DNA from: Rhipicephalus microplus
Taxonomy: Eukaryota; Arthropoda; Arachnida; Ixodida; Ixodidae
Assembly (NCBI RefSeq): GCF_043290135.1
Contig: NC_134701.1
Location: forward strand, 11,322,001-11,386,000
DNA length: 64,000 nucleotides
Direction of reading: 5' to 3'
Shown here: in pieces, positions 42,241-57,769 of the stretch
Layout: every line of letters begins with the position of its first letter
Position numbering within the stretch: position 1 is the first letter of the stretch
The notes under the pieces: model-generated
What the model was told of the DNA's origin: nothing
Database searches by the model: none
The model's input: the letters and a program-made list of their open reading frames with translations, nothing else
Program-made: the position numbers and the translations under genes

Positions 42241-43417
42241 GAAAGCGTTCTCGAAATTAGATTTCTCGAAAGCGTTCGATACGGTACCCCATAAGCGGCT
42301 CTTAATGAAACTTAGATCTTTAAATATACATCATGACATAGTAAATTGGATTGAGGAATTTCTAACTAACCGCTCGCAGTTTGTCTCCATCGATGAAGTA
42401 CACTCTAGTCCCGTTCCAGTAGCGTCAGGTGTCCCCCAAGGCTCCGTACTCGGGCCCCTTCTCTTCCTGATTTACATAAACGACCTAGCTTCATGTGTCT
42501 CCTCTTGTATCCGTTTGTTCGCCGACGACTGCGTAATATATCAACCAATTACCAACCCCACTGATCAAGCCGCTGTCCAAGATGACCTAAACCACGTGCA
42601 AGAATGGTGTGACCTGTGGCTCATGAAACTTAATCCCAACAAATGCAAGATCGTTTCATTTCACCGCCGCCACAACCCCCTTCTGTTCCCTTATGTAATT
42701 GCTAGCGTTACCCTCGAACACGTGCAGTCATACAAGTATCTCGGTGTCACCATATGTAATGATCTAAACTGGTGCACGCATATTACTAACATTATATCAT
42801 CAGCGAACAAATCTCTGGGTTTCCTGAAACGTCACCTCCGGCATGCACCTAAAACTGTCAAGCTACAGGCCTACAAGTCCCTCATCCGATCCAAATTAGA
42901 ATACGCATCCGCAGTCTGGAGCCCACACCAAGCCTATCTGATCGACTCACTCGAGGCAGTTCAAAACCGTGCCATCAGGTTCATTCATTCTTCGTATTCC
43001 TACAATACAAGTGTAACATCACTCAAAAAAGAATCGGCTATCTTAAACCTTGACATTCGCCGCCACATCTCTAGTCTCAGCCTTTTTCATAAGTTTTTTT
43101 ACAGCACCCTTCGTCATCCCTACATCGCCCCACCGGCCCGCATATCTCACCGCACGTGTCATTTGCTTCAAGTTGCCCGGCCGAGGATTAAGACGACCAC
43201 CTTTTCTATGTCCTTCTTTGTTCGGACAGCAAAAGACTGGAATGACCTTCCCCATGAAGTCGTCACTACTGAATGCTCCTCATCATTTTTTGATCGATTA
43301 TGTGTCCACTTTTCGTGATAAAAATTTGTGGCAACAAAAAAAAATTTATATGTTAACCCACCCCTTATGTAATACCCCCTCGAGGGGTCTTTAAGGAAAA
43401 TAAAATTATGTTATGTT
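42241..43417 (+). mobile_element. CR1-like LINE, 5'-truncated, with target duplication
   Basis: The copy begins inside RT and ends with a short A-rich tail (AAAATAAAATTATGTTATG). ACTTCTC precedes it (42234-42240) and follows it (43418-43424), fitting a 7-bp target duplication. Extreme 5' truncation is normal for LINE insertion. Confidence 0.85.
42259..43318 (+). CDS. LINE reverse transcriptase, C-terminal half
   Basis: A single open frame of about 350 codons after the first recognisable residues [19 protein letters not shown], the motif with the first catalytic Asp. It continues with [20 protein letters not shown] and [11 protein letters not shown] (FADD, catalytic pair), [29 protein letters not shown], and ends with [11 protein letters not shown]. 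These are RT motifs A to E and the C-terminal domain of CR1/L2/Jockey-type LINEs. The endonuclease and RT N-terminus are absent by truncation. No lesion is seen, so the insertion may be recent. The upstream M (42197) belongs to the interrupted unit, not the LINE. Confidence 0.9.
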
Positions 43418-43424
43418 ACTTCTC

Positions 43425-43875
43425 TCCGTAATTCATAAACGAGGGTCTTGTACTGGCAGACTTAGTGCCCTCAGGTTGTATACGAGTGACTATTGGTCAG
43501 CTGCCCACTCCTAATTAGTTCACGTGCTACGTGACGCCAAACAAGCTCAAAAGAGTGTGCCACACTCGCCGCCATGGCTACTGGTGGCCCTGACTGACAC
43601 TCCCGCGTTGAATTCACATATAAACCCAATAAAGTGGCTGGGGGACAGCTGTCGTGGTAGCTCAGTGGTAGAGCATCGAACGCGTCTTTCCAAGGTCGCA
43701 GGTTCGGATCCTGCCCACGACAAGTTATCTATTCACCCACTCTTCTTTCTTCATATTTACATTACAATTTGGTCTAATATCTTCCCCTACACTTTCCTTG
43801 GCATTATTGTCTGTTAGATATCATTAATATTGTGTAGAACACAGAAAAACGAGCCCTTAAGAAAACACTACTTTC
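43425..43875 (+). repeat. ~450-bp tRNA-related unit, copy 1
   Basis: Begins TTCATAAACGAGGGTC, includes GTTCACGTGCTACGTGACGC, a tRNA-like core (43651-43721), then TTTACATT and CTTTCCTTGGCATTATTGTC, and ends GAGCCCTTAAGAAAAC. The same order is seen in copies at 49949, 50134, 54718, 55180 and 60305. It contains no protein frame. The internal pol III-like boxes suggest a SINE, but its ends and tandem behaviour are atypical. Confidence 0.8.
43651..43721 (+). tRNA. tRNA-like sequence (probable pseudogene)
   Basis: 71 nt fold as a cloverleaf: acceptor GTCGTGG/CCACGAC, D stem GCTC/GAGC, T stem GCAGG/CCTGC with loop TTCGGAT. The anticodon stem has a C-C mismatch, and the loop CGCGTCT has G where U33 is expected. 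If read normally the anticodon would be CGT (Thr). Sister copies keep the same loop type (CGCGTTA or CGCGTAA) with a perfect stem. More likely the head of a repeat than a working tRNA. Confidence 0.4.
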
Positions 43876-43879
43876 CTCA

Positions 43880-43881
<2 letters not shown>

Positions 43882-43954
<73 letters not shown>
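43882..43954. repeat. (TA)n microsatellite
   Basis: About 36 TA units directly after the tRNA-related unit. Confidence 0.97.
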
Positions 43955-43956
<2 letters not shown>

Positions 43957-44760
43957 AATGAAAACACATTAGAGTACCCTTACAACCCTTACAACACATT
44001 ATATAGCTCATTCTACGTGACGCCACACACATGAACGTGTTGCACAGCACACTATCAAGGAAACCTAGTTGTGATCTGATTTAAAATTAACCATTTTGTA
44101 TCAATGCTTCACAGCACGCGCTCCAGAAAATTGAGCCTTTTTTGAGATAAGGCCAGAGACAACGTACTCACACACAACTTCGCACATTTTGCGATAGCGT
44201 TCGCCTCAAGAATTTACTGCGCCAATTGGTCACGACTGTGGCCCAAGATGCACACTGGTCGAAGAATGAAATACATGCACGTGTCTTATTACCATGCATA
44301 TAGGCAGCAAACCACCAAAATAAATCTTGTTTGTTACATTGTAGGAGTACCGTGCAAGTGGTCATCAACACACCTACCACCCTGTCCTAAGTAAACCACG
44401 CCACACGACAGCAGGGACATGTAGACGACAGCTAACTGAGTTTGCTGAGTGTTTTCCAGCTGTCGTGGGAAGCTGTGTGGGAGTACGCCGTTTGTTGCCT
44501 TATCTGAAAAAGAGCTCAATTTTCTGGGGCATCTGCTGTGAAGCGTCAATATAGGATTGTTAATTTGAAATAGGATCAAAACTAGGTTTCCTTGGTAACG
44601 TGTGCGGCGCCACACGTTTACGGTTTTTCCATGTGTGCGGTGTCACGTGAAATTAACCATATAATGTGCAGTAAACAAGAGGTGGAAGTTAACGCTCACA
44701 CTGCCGTCTGTTTTTTTTCCTTCTTGACTGTACATTTATTCACGCTCAAACTGAACTGCG
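43955..44760. other. No gene recognised
   Basis: Mixed DNA. Frame 44334-44615 (minus) includes VVYLGQGGRCVDDHLH, a possible decayed GIY-YIG scrap of a PLE (compare YIGQTGRC at 4034), too short to call with confidence. Confidence 0.35.
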
Positions 44761-44784
44761 CTAAAGCAATAACACTTCATCTCT

Positions 44785-45345
44785 GACTACTTCTTTTAGA
44801 CTAGAAATCAATGAAAAGGGCAATGCTTCTTTGTTCACTTGAGAGTCATGATTTGCCGATGACAGAGAAGGCCATTGTATATCTGGGACGTTAAAATGAT
44901 CTATGCATAATATATCTGGTGCACGTGGTGGGATGTTTAGAATAAATGCATTCAGGAAAATCAAATGGTCTACGATGTGATTGGGTGGGTGGTAGAAGAC
45001 GCCCACATCAAGAGTAAGCGATTCAAAATACACTTCACGCCAAACTGACTCAGCTTGCAACGAAACATTGAGTACGGTAAGCTTCATATCAGAGTGCAAG
45101 TATAAAGCAACCCATCCACCTCTGCCCTCAGGTGGATCAGTTCTTGTAACATTAAAACTTGGCAGTGACACTTCGGCATCAGATATGTCCCCTGAAACCA
45201 CGTTTCAGCAAATCCATTGATATGGGAGAGGAAAGACAAAGCTAATGACAAGAAGCCGGGGAATATATTAACTAAACGCCTAGAATTGATTAAAATGCGA
45301 CTGTTATCAGGGAAGTCATCGGGACGTCATTGACTGAAAATCAGC
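44785..45345 (-). pseudogene. LINE endonuclease domain, N-terminal
   Basis: The minus-strand frame 44761-45201 reads GDISDAEVSLPSFNVTRTD, VALYLHSDMKLTVLNVSLQA, TLDVGVFYHPPN and ILCIDHFNVPDIQWPSL. These are endonuclease blocks; the usual GDFN is HFN here preceded by ID, so the key Gly-Asp is damaged. Upstream, in another frame, INGFAETWF (about 45215) is the ETW motif with the catalytic Glu. The domain breaks off before the C-terminal SDH motif. Confidence 0.75.
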
Positions 45346-45739
45346 AGCGGAAGTAGACGCCTTGTGCCCTTATTGTGAAACGTCACAATTGTGGCAGAAT
45401 GCGGATCCCAGCTGTAGCGCACATCGTCAATAAACACATGATCATACACTGTGCGCGCAGAGGAGCTATGAGTGCGGTGGAATTTAGTTGCTTCCCATAG
45501 ATTTCTTCTGGCAGCACGAACATGTATGAGAAAACTTGTATGTGGGAACCAGAACCTTTCAGCTCAGACGCAATTTATAGAATAGGAATTTTCTCGTGAA
45601 AATCTATGAGTTTTAATATAATTGGCCACGTGCAATCTGTAAATTGTCTGCCAATCCTGTGGCATCGTTCGATTAGTGGGAAATCTTAATTAAATCATGA
45701 CTTTTTTTTGCTACCTTGCAATCACGCGGACTAATTGCA

Positions 45740-46180
45740 TTAATTAGCTTACTTCATAAAATCGTCTATAGTGTCCATTAATCATCGCTGCCTCTCCTGA
45801 AACCTTTCCGCACCACACGTAGTTTGAATAACCCATTAGGTTACCAATGCATTTCAGGTAGAACCATCGCATTTAATACATCCGCCTTGCCACAATCTAT
45901 TATTCATTGGAATGGTCTTCTGGAGCACATCATTACCATTCGAAATGCAACCAATTTTAGGGCTGAGGTAACGGCAATACTTTCTAATTGATGTATTATT
46001 TACCTAATGTATAAGGGCATTTTGTTTCTATTTTTTCTTTCTCTTTTTTCATTGTTCTCTACTACGTCAATGATCATTGTATAAAGTTCACATGCTCCAC
46101 TTATTGTGACCTCTACTTATGTACCCCCCTCATACCGATGTAGGAGCCTGTGAGGTGATTTGAATAATAATAATAATAAT
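45740..46180 (+). mobile_element. LINE 3' end inserted into the LINE relic
   Basis: The + strand reads LNNPLGYQCISGRTIAF, LPQSIIHWNGLLEHI and NFRAEVTAIL, the C-terminal end of a CR1/L2-type ORF2 (W-N-x-L block), followed by a T-rich 3' UTR and (AAT)n at 46163-46180. Five-prime truncated. It splits the opposite-strand ORF1. Confidence 0.65.
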
Positions 46181-46689
46181 CTATGTGAGGTGTATCCGTG
46201 AAAAATTTTGAGTGTTGACCATAATGGCATTATCATCATTTGGAGTTTCCGCAATTATATGTAGTAACAAATAATTGCGGCGCATCCTGCTTTTCATGCC
46301 GTCATTATGAGCCGTCAGCTGGTAGACCTTGTCACTAAGAAACTTTATGGTACTCTGGAATCTATCTAGTATCTCTTTAGGTACACCAGGCACGAAATTT
46401 GATGACTTGAGAGCAGAAAGACGCGACTCGACTGCCTAAAAACGCAGGCTATCAGAAAAACGAAGTTTAGCAATATCCAGGGTCATCTTGTTTTGCCCAG
46501 CAAGTAGTTTAGAAAACATGACCGAAACTGGAGGTTCACTGCTTTAGGATGCCGACTCACTGTCGTTGGTGCCCAAGACCACCCCTGATAACGATGAAGG
46601 AAAACCCGAAGTGGTGCTAGAATTTCCCAGAAAATTACCCCTGCATCCTGTTGATCTCAACATCGCCATTCAAGAACAACTTGCACAGT

Positions 46690-46876
<187 letters not shown>

Positions 46877-46954
46877 TGTGTGAGAATGGAATACACATGG
46901 CGTATGAGCCAGGCCACGTCTCCCGCATCTAGCGTCACACATGCACACACACAC

Positions 46955-46996
<42 letters not shown>

Positions 46997-47002
46997 GCGC
47001 GC

Positions 47003-49944
<2,942 letters not shown>

Positions 49945-49948
49945 ATAT

Positions 49949-50532
49949 ATATAAGGGAAAGAAGTGTATACCTAAGGGCTCGTTTTCCGTGTTTTTAACA
50001 CAATAATAATGAGATATAACAGACAGTAATGCCAAGGAATGTACAGGGGAAGTTATTAACATTAATGGAATGTAAATAAGAAGAAAGAAAAGTGGATGAA
50101 AAAATTACCAACTGTAAGCAGGAATCGAACCTACATTTCATTGAACGAGGGTCTCGTACTGGCAGACTTGGTGTGTTTAGGTTGTATAAGAGGGACAATT
50201 AATCAGCTGCCCGCTCATAATAAGTTCACGTGCTACGTGACGCCAAACATGCGCATAAGAGTGTTTTCACACTCGTTGTTTGGCTTATAGATGGCGCTGA
50301 CTGTCGCTCCTACTTCTAAAATTCACAGATAAACCCAAAAAAGTGGATGGAGGGAGTGCCGCTGTAATAGCTCAGTGGTTAGAGCATCGAACGCGTAATT
50401 CGAAGGTCGTAGGTTCGATTCCTGCTTACAGTTGGTAATTTTTTCATCCACTTTTCTTTCTTCTTATTTACATTCCATTAATGTTAATAACTTCCCCTGC
50501 ACATTCCTTGGCATTACTGTCTGTTATATCTC

Positions 50533-50534
<2 letters not shown>
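49949..50534. repeat. Fold-back of the tRNA-related unit
   Basis: A minus-oriented partial unit (49949-50133) is joined at the tRNA-like core to a full plus-oriented unit (50134-50534). The arms 50010-50133 and 50413-50534 are reverse complements with only one mismatch that I can see. Spacer is about 280 bp and includes GTTCACGTGCTACGTGACGC and the unit head. Confidence 0.9.
50361..50432 (+). repeat. tRNA-like core of the fold-back unit
   Basis: GCTGTAATAGCTCAGTGGTT starts a 72-nt cloverleaf-like sequence with T arm TAGGTTCGATTCCTG and loop CGCGTAA in the anticodon position. Retains A- and B-box matches. Confidence 0.6.

Positions 50535-50591
<57 letters not shown>
50534..50591. repeat. (TA)n microsatellite
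   Basis: About 28 TA units between the fold-back unit and the hairpin at 50623. Confidence 0.97.
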
Positions 50592-50594
<3 letters not shown>

Positions 50595-50622
50595 AAAAAC
50601 AAAAGTGATGCTGCGGTAAGAT

Positions 50623-51619
<997 letters not shown>

Positions 51620-51655
51620 CAATCTACTGCCATCCCCCCGAATAATTTTTGTCTT

Positions 51656-54372
51656 TTGAACATCAATGCAAGAAGCATTGTAAATAAAGCTAGTGAACTC
51701 GAATCTGTCCTGCTAACCCATGATCCTGACGTGACCGTAATATCGGAGACTTGGCTTTATGATGGAATACCCGATTCTGATATTGTTCCCCCTTCCCACC
51801 ACATTCATAGGCGGGACAGGCCTTCGCACGGCGGAGGTGTTGCTGTTGTTCTTAGGTGTAACGTAAGTGCTGATCCGTTAGATCAGATTGACGGCCATGA
51901 AAGTTTATGCCTGCGTATAAGCTGTAATGGCAAGTCATTTATTTTAATTGCGGTTTACAGGGCGCCTTGTGCTGATTCCTCCTTCTTGACTAAACTATAT
52001 GATCATATAATCAGATTCTCTAAAAGTAACATTATTATTGCCGGAGATTTCAACCTTCCAAATATTATCTGGCCCTCTTTATCTTTCCCCTCTTCCGATG
52101 ACCACTTGGTTTTCGACATTATGCTTGCATGCAATCTTAACCAAGCCGTAAACATTCCTACGCGAGTACAAGGAAATTCTTCTTCAATTCTTGACCTTGT
52201 GTTTTACAGTGCCACCTTGTCTGAAACAGATGTTGCAGTGGTAGACGGTTTGTCTGATCATAAAATTGTAATTTTTACGTGTCAACTGGGTGGACGACTA
52301 CGGCATGATTCCGACAAAAAAACTGTAAAAGACTTCAGTAGGTCTAACGACGAAAGTGTTCTTGATTATTTAGATTTTGAACTCGACAACTTCGCCGATA
52401 ACGATGTTAACTTACTATGGGACAAGTTCCAAACAATTTGCCATTTCTGCATCGATAACTTTATTCCCGTAAAAACGAAGAAGGTGCGCCGCGCAAACCC
52501 ATGGATCAATCGCGATGTCATTTATTTAGTACGCAAGATCGAAAGGTTGAAAAAACGTAAGGTAAACAATTCGTTATCCAGAACCCTGCGCCAAACACTA
52601 GTGGATAAAATTCGTGCGAGTAAGCAATTTTTCTATTCCACCACCTTGCCTGATTTTATTAAAACTAATCCTTCAAAATTCTGGCGCCACATGAATGCGA
52701 GAGGGCGTGATGACATTAATAGCATAATAATAGGAAATCAAACTATAACCGATAAACAGCTGATTGCGAATGAAATTAAATGTTTCTTTCAATCCGTTTA
52801 TTCTGATTCAGTGCCTTGTAATGATATTGGAGAGATACGTAATGCAACCGGGCTAAACTCTGACTTTATCAGTTATGAAGGAATAGTTGCAATGTTACTT
52901 AATCTTAAATTGAAATCCTCGGTAGGCCCTGATAAGATTCCAAACATGTTTCTCTATCGGTATGCCGAATCCATAGCTAAATTTCTAGTTGTTATATTCC
53001 GTCTTTCCTTTTCTGAAGGTGTTGTCCCCGCCAAGTGGCGTATTGCACGTACAGTTCCTGTTTTTAAATCTGGCGATCGAGCCATCGTTACTAACTATCG
53101 CCCTATTTCGCTTCTCAATTCATGCAGCAAACTCATGGAGCATATTATTTCCAACTATCTGGTCGACTTTTTAAATTCCCGCAATATTTTAACACCCTTC
53201 CAGCATGGTTTCCGTAAGGGCCTATCTACTACCACTCAACTCGTTTCTATTGTGCATACCTTTTCTTCAGTTCTCGACAAGTCCGGCCAAGTTGACGCAG
53301 TATTCCTAGATCTAAGCAAAGCATTCGACAGGGTTTCGCATTCAGGTCTTCTCTATAAACTTAATGCACTTATTGTCCCACATCTTCCAATAAAGTGGAT
53401 TGCCTCATACCTTGAACATAGAAAACAATTTGTTGATGTCGGTGGTCACGTTTCAGATCTTGGATCAGTTAATTCCGGAGTGCCTCAGGAAGTGTCCTGG
53501 GGCCTTTATTATTTCTGGTATATATAAACGACATAACCTCTTGTGTGCACGAAAGCGTTGCTATTCGTTTATTTGCGGACGACTGTCTTCTGTACAGAGC
53601 TGTTGAATCAACTAATGACCAAATTACCCTCAACGACAGCCTAAATTTAATATCTAATTGGTGCGACATTTGGGGAATGAAGCTTAACCAAACTAAAACG
53701 GTGTACATGCGCATAACTAATAAAAAATGTCCTCTTATGTTCAATTACTCTGTAAAGGGAGTCGAAATTTCTCAAACCAATAGCTTTAAATATCTCGGCT
53801 TAACATTTACAAATAATCTAACCTGGTCAATGCATATCGACAAAATCTGTGCATCAACTCGGCGTAAGCTCGGCCTCTTACGTCACAAACTAAAAAAATC
53901 CCCCTCCCATGTTAAACTTCTTGCATATAACACGCTAATCAGGCCTCGTCTTGAATACGCGTGTATCGTTTGGGACCCGTTCACTAAAAAAGACATTAAC
54001 AAACTTGAACAAATTCAGAGGCTGGCTGTACGGTTCATATATAATCGTTACCGCCGACATGACTCGCCTACCTCTTTAATGCAAACAAACAACATCATGG
54101 CCTTACAGAGCCGCCGTAAAATAACAAGACTAAAATTTCTTTATCAGCTTTGGAACCGTAAACTTGCACTCGACCCCACTCCTTATCTAAACCTTTTGCC
54201 CCATAGACCCACCAGGAACTTTCACCCTTTTAAATTTAACTCGATTTTTGCACGCACAAACAAATTCAAACATTCCTTTTTCCCACGCACCATAAGTGAT
54301 TGGAATGCCTTACCATCTGAAACCTTCTTATCAAATAATGTTCTTCAGTTGTTTAACCAGCTCGGAGAATAA
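51656..54372 (+). pseudogene. LINE ORF2: endonuclease and reverse transcriptase, one frameshift
   Basis: Endonuclease from LNINARSIVNKASELESVL with VISETWLYDG (catalytic Glu), IIIAGDFNLPNIIWPSL (GDFN) and VVDGLSDHKIV (SDH). Then a linker with KKVRRANPWINRDV, and RT: KWRIARTVPVFKSGD, VTNYRPISLLNSCSKLMEHI, QHGFRKGLSTTTQL, VFLDLSKAFDRVSHSGLLYK, VNSGVPQ. A single missing G in the PQGS motif (about 53489) breaks the frame at 53527; the other frame (53545-54372) continues RLFADDCLLYRAV, NSFKYLGLTF, KLLAYNTLIRPRLEYACIVW and ISDWNALPSE. All catalytic residues are present. No ATG is evident at the start, which lies about 20-40 bp after the ORF1 stop. Confidence 0.92.
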
Positions 54373-54717
54373 ACTTGTAACGGTGCCTTTATCCTGTGAT
54401 TGGTTTCCCATATCTAGTTGTGTAAAATCTGTGCTACTCTACTGTTATGATCATTGCTGCCTTGCTTCGTTTTTTTTCTTTTTTTCTGTTTTGGTTTTTA
54501 CCTTCTTATGTGCCATATGTCTGAAATATGCACTGATTAGTCCTCTCCTGTTCTCTGGTGTTTTCTTCGATTGTTAATTGCTTATTTCTTCTTGCTCTCA
54601 ATTTGAATTTCTTTTTTTTGTTTAAAATTGGTTTTCATCATTGATATACAAACAAACCACTCCTGCTTGGGCCGCCCTAGGCCTGCAGTATTGTATAAAT
54701 AAATAAAAAATAAATAG
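54373..54717 (+). other. 3' UTR and tail of the LINE
   Basis: T-rich UTR ending CTGCAGTATTGTATAAATAA and the A-rich tail. No gene. Confidence 0.7.
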
Positions 54718-55179
54718 AAATAAGGGAGAGAAGTGTATACCTAAGGGCTCGTATTTCCGTGTTTTAACACAATATTAATGAGATATAACAGACCGTAATG
54801 CCAAGGAATGTACAGGGGAAGTTATTAGAACCAATGGAATGTAAATAAGAAGAAGGAAGAAAAAAAGTGGATGAAAAAATTACCAGCTGTGAGCAGGAAT
54901 CGAACCTACGACCTTCGAATAACGCGTTCGATGCTCTAACCACTGAGCTATCACAGCGGCCGTCCCTCCATCCACTTTTTGGGGTTTATATGTGAATTTA
55001 GAAGTATGAGTGACAGTCAGCGCCATCTACAGGCCAAACAACGAGTGTGAAAACACTCTTATTCGCATGTTTGGCGTCAATTAGCACGTGAACTCATTAT
55101 GAGCGGGCAGCTGATTAATTGTCCCTCTTATACAACCTAAACACAGCAAGTCTGCCAGTACGAGACCCTCGTTCAATGA
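54718..55179 (-). repeat. tRNA-related unit, tandem copy A
   Basis: Minus-oriented unit from AATAAGGGAGAGAAGTG to CTCGTTCAATGA. tRNA-like core 54886-54957 with acceptor GCTGTGA/TCACAGC, a perfect anticodon stem TCGAA/TTCGA and loop CGCGTTA. Followed immediately by copy B at a period of 462 bp. Confidence 0.88.
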
Positions 55180-55600
55180 AATAAGGGAGAGAAGTGTATA
55201 CCTAAGGGTTCGTATTTCCGTGTTTTAACACAATATTAATGAGATATAACAGACCGTAATGCCAAGGAATGTACAGGGGAAGTTATTAGAACCAATGGAA
55301 TGTAAATAAGAAGAAAGAAGAAAGAAAAGTGGATGAAAAAATTACCAGCTGTGAGCAGGAATCGAACCTACGACCTTCGAATAACGCGTTCGATGCTCTA
55401 ACCACTGAGCTATCACAGCGGCCGTCCCTCCATCCACTTTTTGGGGTTTATATGTGAATTTAGATGTAGGAGTGACAGTCAGCGCCATCTATAAGCCAAA
55501 CAACTAGTGTGAAAACACTGTTATTCGCATGTTTGGCGTCACGTAGCACGTGAACTTATTATGAGCGGGCAGCTGATTAATTGTCCCTCTTATACAATAT
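55180..55600 (-). repeat. tRNA-related unit, tandem copy B
   Basis: Nearly identical to copy A, with core at 55348-55419, but truncated at its far end by ATATAGATATATATATTG, where the sequence of copy A continues for another 40 bp or so. Confidence 0.88.
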
Positions 55601-55779
55601 AGATATATATATTGTAAGACGGCGTCCAGTACCCTCAAGACTTTTCTTTATTGCCTCGAGTATGTGCCCCACAACCTAAACTGGAGTGGTGATGATGAGT
55701 ATGTACAGATGAAAAGATGGAACGAGTAATGATGCTCACACTTATTTTCCCCGCGCACTTGAGCGCCCGGCCCGGCCGA

Positions 55780-56891
55780 GACTTAGGCGGGAAAGGTATG
55801 GCGGACAAAGGGTTGAAGGCGTGAAAGGTGAACTATCTCGAATGCACGGTAACGACGGTCCGAGGAACCCTCGATGGGAGTGACAAGGTAATTGATGGGA
55901 GATGTTCGTTCACTAACAATGTAAGGTCCGAGAAAGCGTGACTGAAACATTTCACACAATCCGGGTGTACGAACAGGCGTCCAAAGTAGTAGTTCATCTC
56001 CAGGACGGAAGGTGACGTCTCGACGAAAGCTGTCATAGCGCTGCTTGCGGTCTAGTTGACTGGCCTAAGTGTTGAGTTGAGCACGTTGCCGTGCGTCAGC
56101 GAGCCTGGAGGCGAAATTTTCTGGCGTAGTCATGGACGTTTTTTTTTCGTTACACCGAAGAAAGAGGCTTCAATAGTGAATGTCGGTGCACGACCACAGA
56201 CGAGGAAGAAAGGTGAATACCCGGTGGTTCGTTGAACAGCGGTGTTGTGTGCAAACGTTACGAACGGCAAGATTTTGTCCCAGTTATCGTGGTTCGGTCC
56301 GAGGTACATGGATATCATGTCGATTAGAGTCCGGTGGAATCATTCTGCCAGGCAATTTGTCTGCGGGTGGTAAGCGGATGTGGTCTTATGAACTGTGCCA
56401 CAAGTTTGTAGAATTTCGTCCAGAATTGTCGGCATGAAGGCCTTGCCGCGGTCACTCAACAACGTGCGAGGTGCACCATGACGTAACACAATGACTTCTA
56501 AAAAGAAGCCGGCAACGTCTGAGGCGGAGCTAGTGCGTAGAGGAGCGGTCTTCGCGTATCGTGTGAGGTGGTCGACGGCTGTGACGATCCAGCGGTGGCC
56601 CGCTGGCGTTACAGGAAATGGTCCGACGAGGTCTATTCCGACAACGACAAAAGGTGTATCGGGACATTGAATGGGTTGTAGTAGTCCAACAGCAGCAGAA
56701 ATTGGTCGTTTGCGGCGTTGACAAAGTGCACAAGAAGCGATATAATTAGCCACAAAGGTAGAAAGGCCAGGCCAGAAGAAACAGCTCCTAACGCGGTTGT
56801 AGGTCTTCTGAAATCCCAAGTGTCCAGCTGATGGGTCGTCGTGGAGTGCTTCGAGAACTTGTTTTCGCAGTGAACGGGGAAGTACTGGCAC
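55780..56891 (-). pseudogene. pol: Integrase of gypsy 3
   Basis: 56340-56891 holds the zinc domain (DDPSAGHLGFQKTYNRV ... CALCQRRK) and core with VGIDLVGPFPVTPAGHRW and TLLSDRGKAFMPTILDEI (both Asp). It ends at YHPQTNCLAE, where the catalytic Glu lies, in a frame that stops shortly after. 56130-56318 continues with NWDKILPFVTFAHNTAVQRT. The tail (55790-56040), in another frame, contains GDELLLWTPVRTPGLCE and EIVHLSRLQPF. A TTTTTTTT run near 56140 marks one frame loss. Confidence 0.85.
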
Positions 56892-56912
56892 CCACCGATG
56901 CCCATCCGGGTT

Positions 56913-57742
56913 TTAAGTATAGCGCTGCAGGACATTGATGTCTAGCTTGAACTCCCGTAGCTGACGACGTAGTCTGGCATTAGGTGGAGAAGGCGAGTCA
57001 TTCAAGTACCCGATGATACGGTTACAGTATAGGTCGTCACGTTGGCACGCGGCAAACTGAGCGCTGCTGTTTAAAGATAGTGACCTAGCAGCTGCCATGG
57101 GTGATAACGTCAGTGCAGAGGAAGCCGCTTGATCACTTGAGGGGCATCGAGGACGCGTGGTTGGAGATGAAAGTGGCAGAGGGCAGCGAGAGAGAGCGTC
57201 GGCATCCTGATGCTGTTTGCCAGACCTGTACACAACGTCAAAAGTGTACTCTTGCAAACGGATTATCCAGCGACCGAGTCACGCAGACAAATTCTTCAGC
57301 GAGGACAACCAGCATAGGGCATGGTGGTCGGTAATCACAGTGAAGTGGCGTCCGTACAGATAAGGTCGAAACTTCTGGATAGCCGAAACGACAGCAAGAC
57401 AATCCTGCTCTGTTATCGAGTAGTTCTGCTCCGCAGGTGTTAGTGCGCGGCTGGCATACGAACTGCTCGCTCACGTGAAGTGTCGTTGCGATGGAGGAGG
57501 ACGGCACCGATTCAGTGGCCGCTGGCATCTGTGTGAAGGAAAGTGGGTGCACTCTCATCGAAGTGACGGAGGACGGGGTCTGATGTCAAAGCACGTTTAA
57601 GGGCTTGGAAAGCACATTCGCACTCGTCAGTCCAATTGAGGGCCGTTCCTGAAGTCAGAAGCTTGTGTAACGGCCCCGCAATCGCAGCAAAGTGACTGAT
57701 AAAGCGGTGGAAGTAAGACGCCAGGCCCACGAAACTTCCCAA
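56913..57742 (-). pseudogene. pol: RT connection and RNase H of gypsy 3
   Basis: Minus-strand frames: 57512-57742 with FVGLASYFHRFISHFAAIAG and ALKRALTSDPVLRHFDESAP then TFLHTDASGH, the RNase H first Asp. After this the frames shift several times, and SGKQHQDADALSRCPLP (about 57205) marks the end of RNase H and the tether to integrase. The middle of RNase H is out of frame in at least two places. Confidence 0.78.
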
Positions 57743-57769
57743 CTGTTCTTCATTGCCGGGACGTGGAAA

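Larger units (their letters stand above)
44761..46560 (-). mobile_element. LINE relic (minus strand) with ORF1 and endonuclease pieces
   Basis: Read right to left: ORF1 N-terminal piece (46181-46560, MRRNYLLLHIIAETPNDDN), ORF1 C-terminal piece (45370-45560, RRNLWEATKFHRTHS, then VFIDDVRYSWD), and the apurinic-type endonuclease (44761-45345). ORF1 is interrupted by a + strand LINE tail at 45740-46180. The element stops inside the endonuclease at about 44785, so RT is missing. Related in type to the LINE at 50885 but a different family. Confidence 0.7.

Noticed and set aside
43651..43721. A functional tRNA-Thr(CGT)
   Set aside because: U33 is replaced by G, the anticodon stem has a mismatch, and the same core occurs in at least five other copies of a dispersed repeat.
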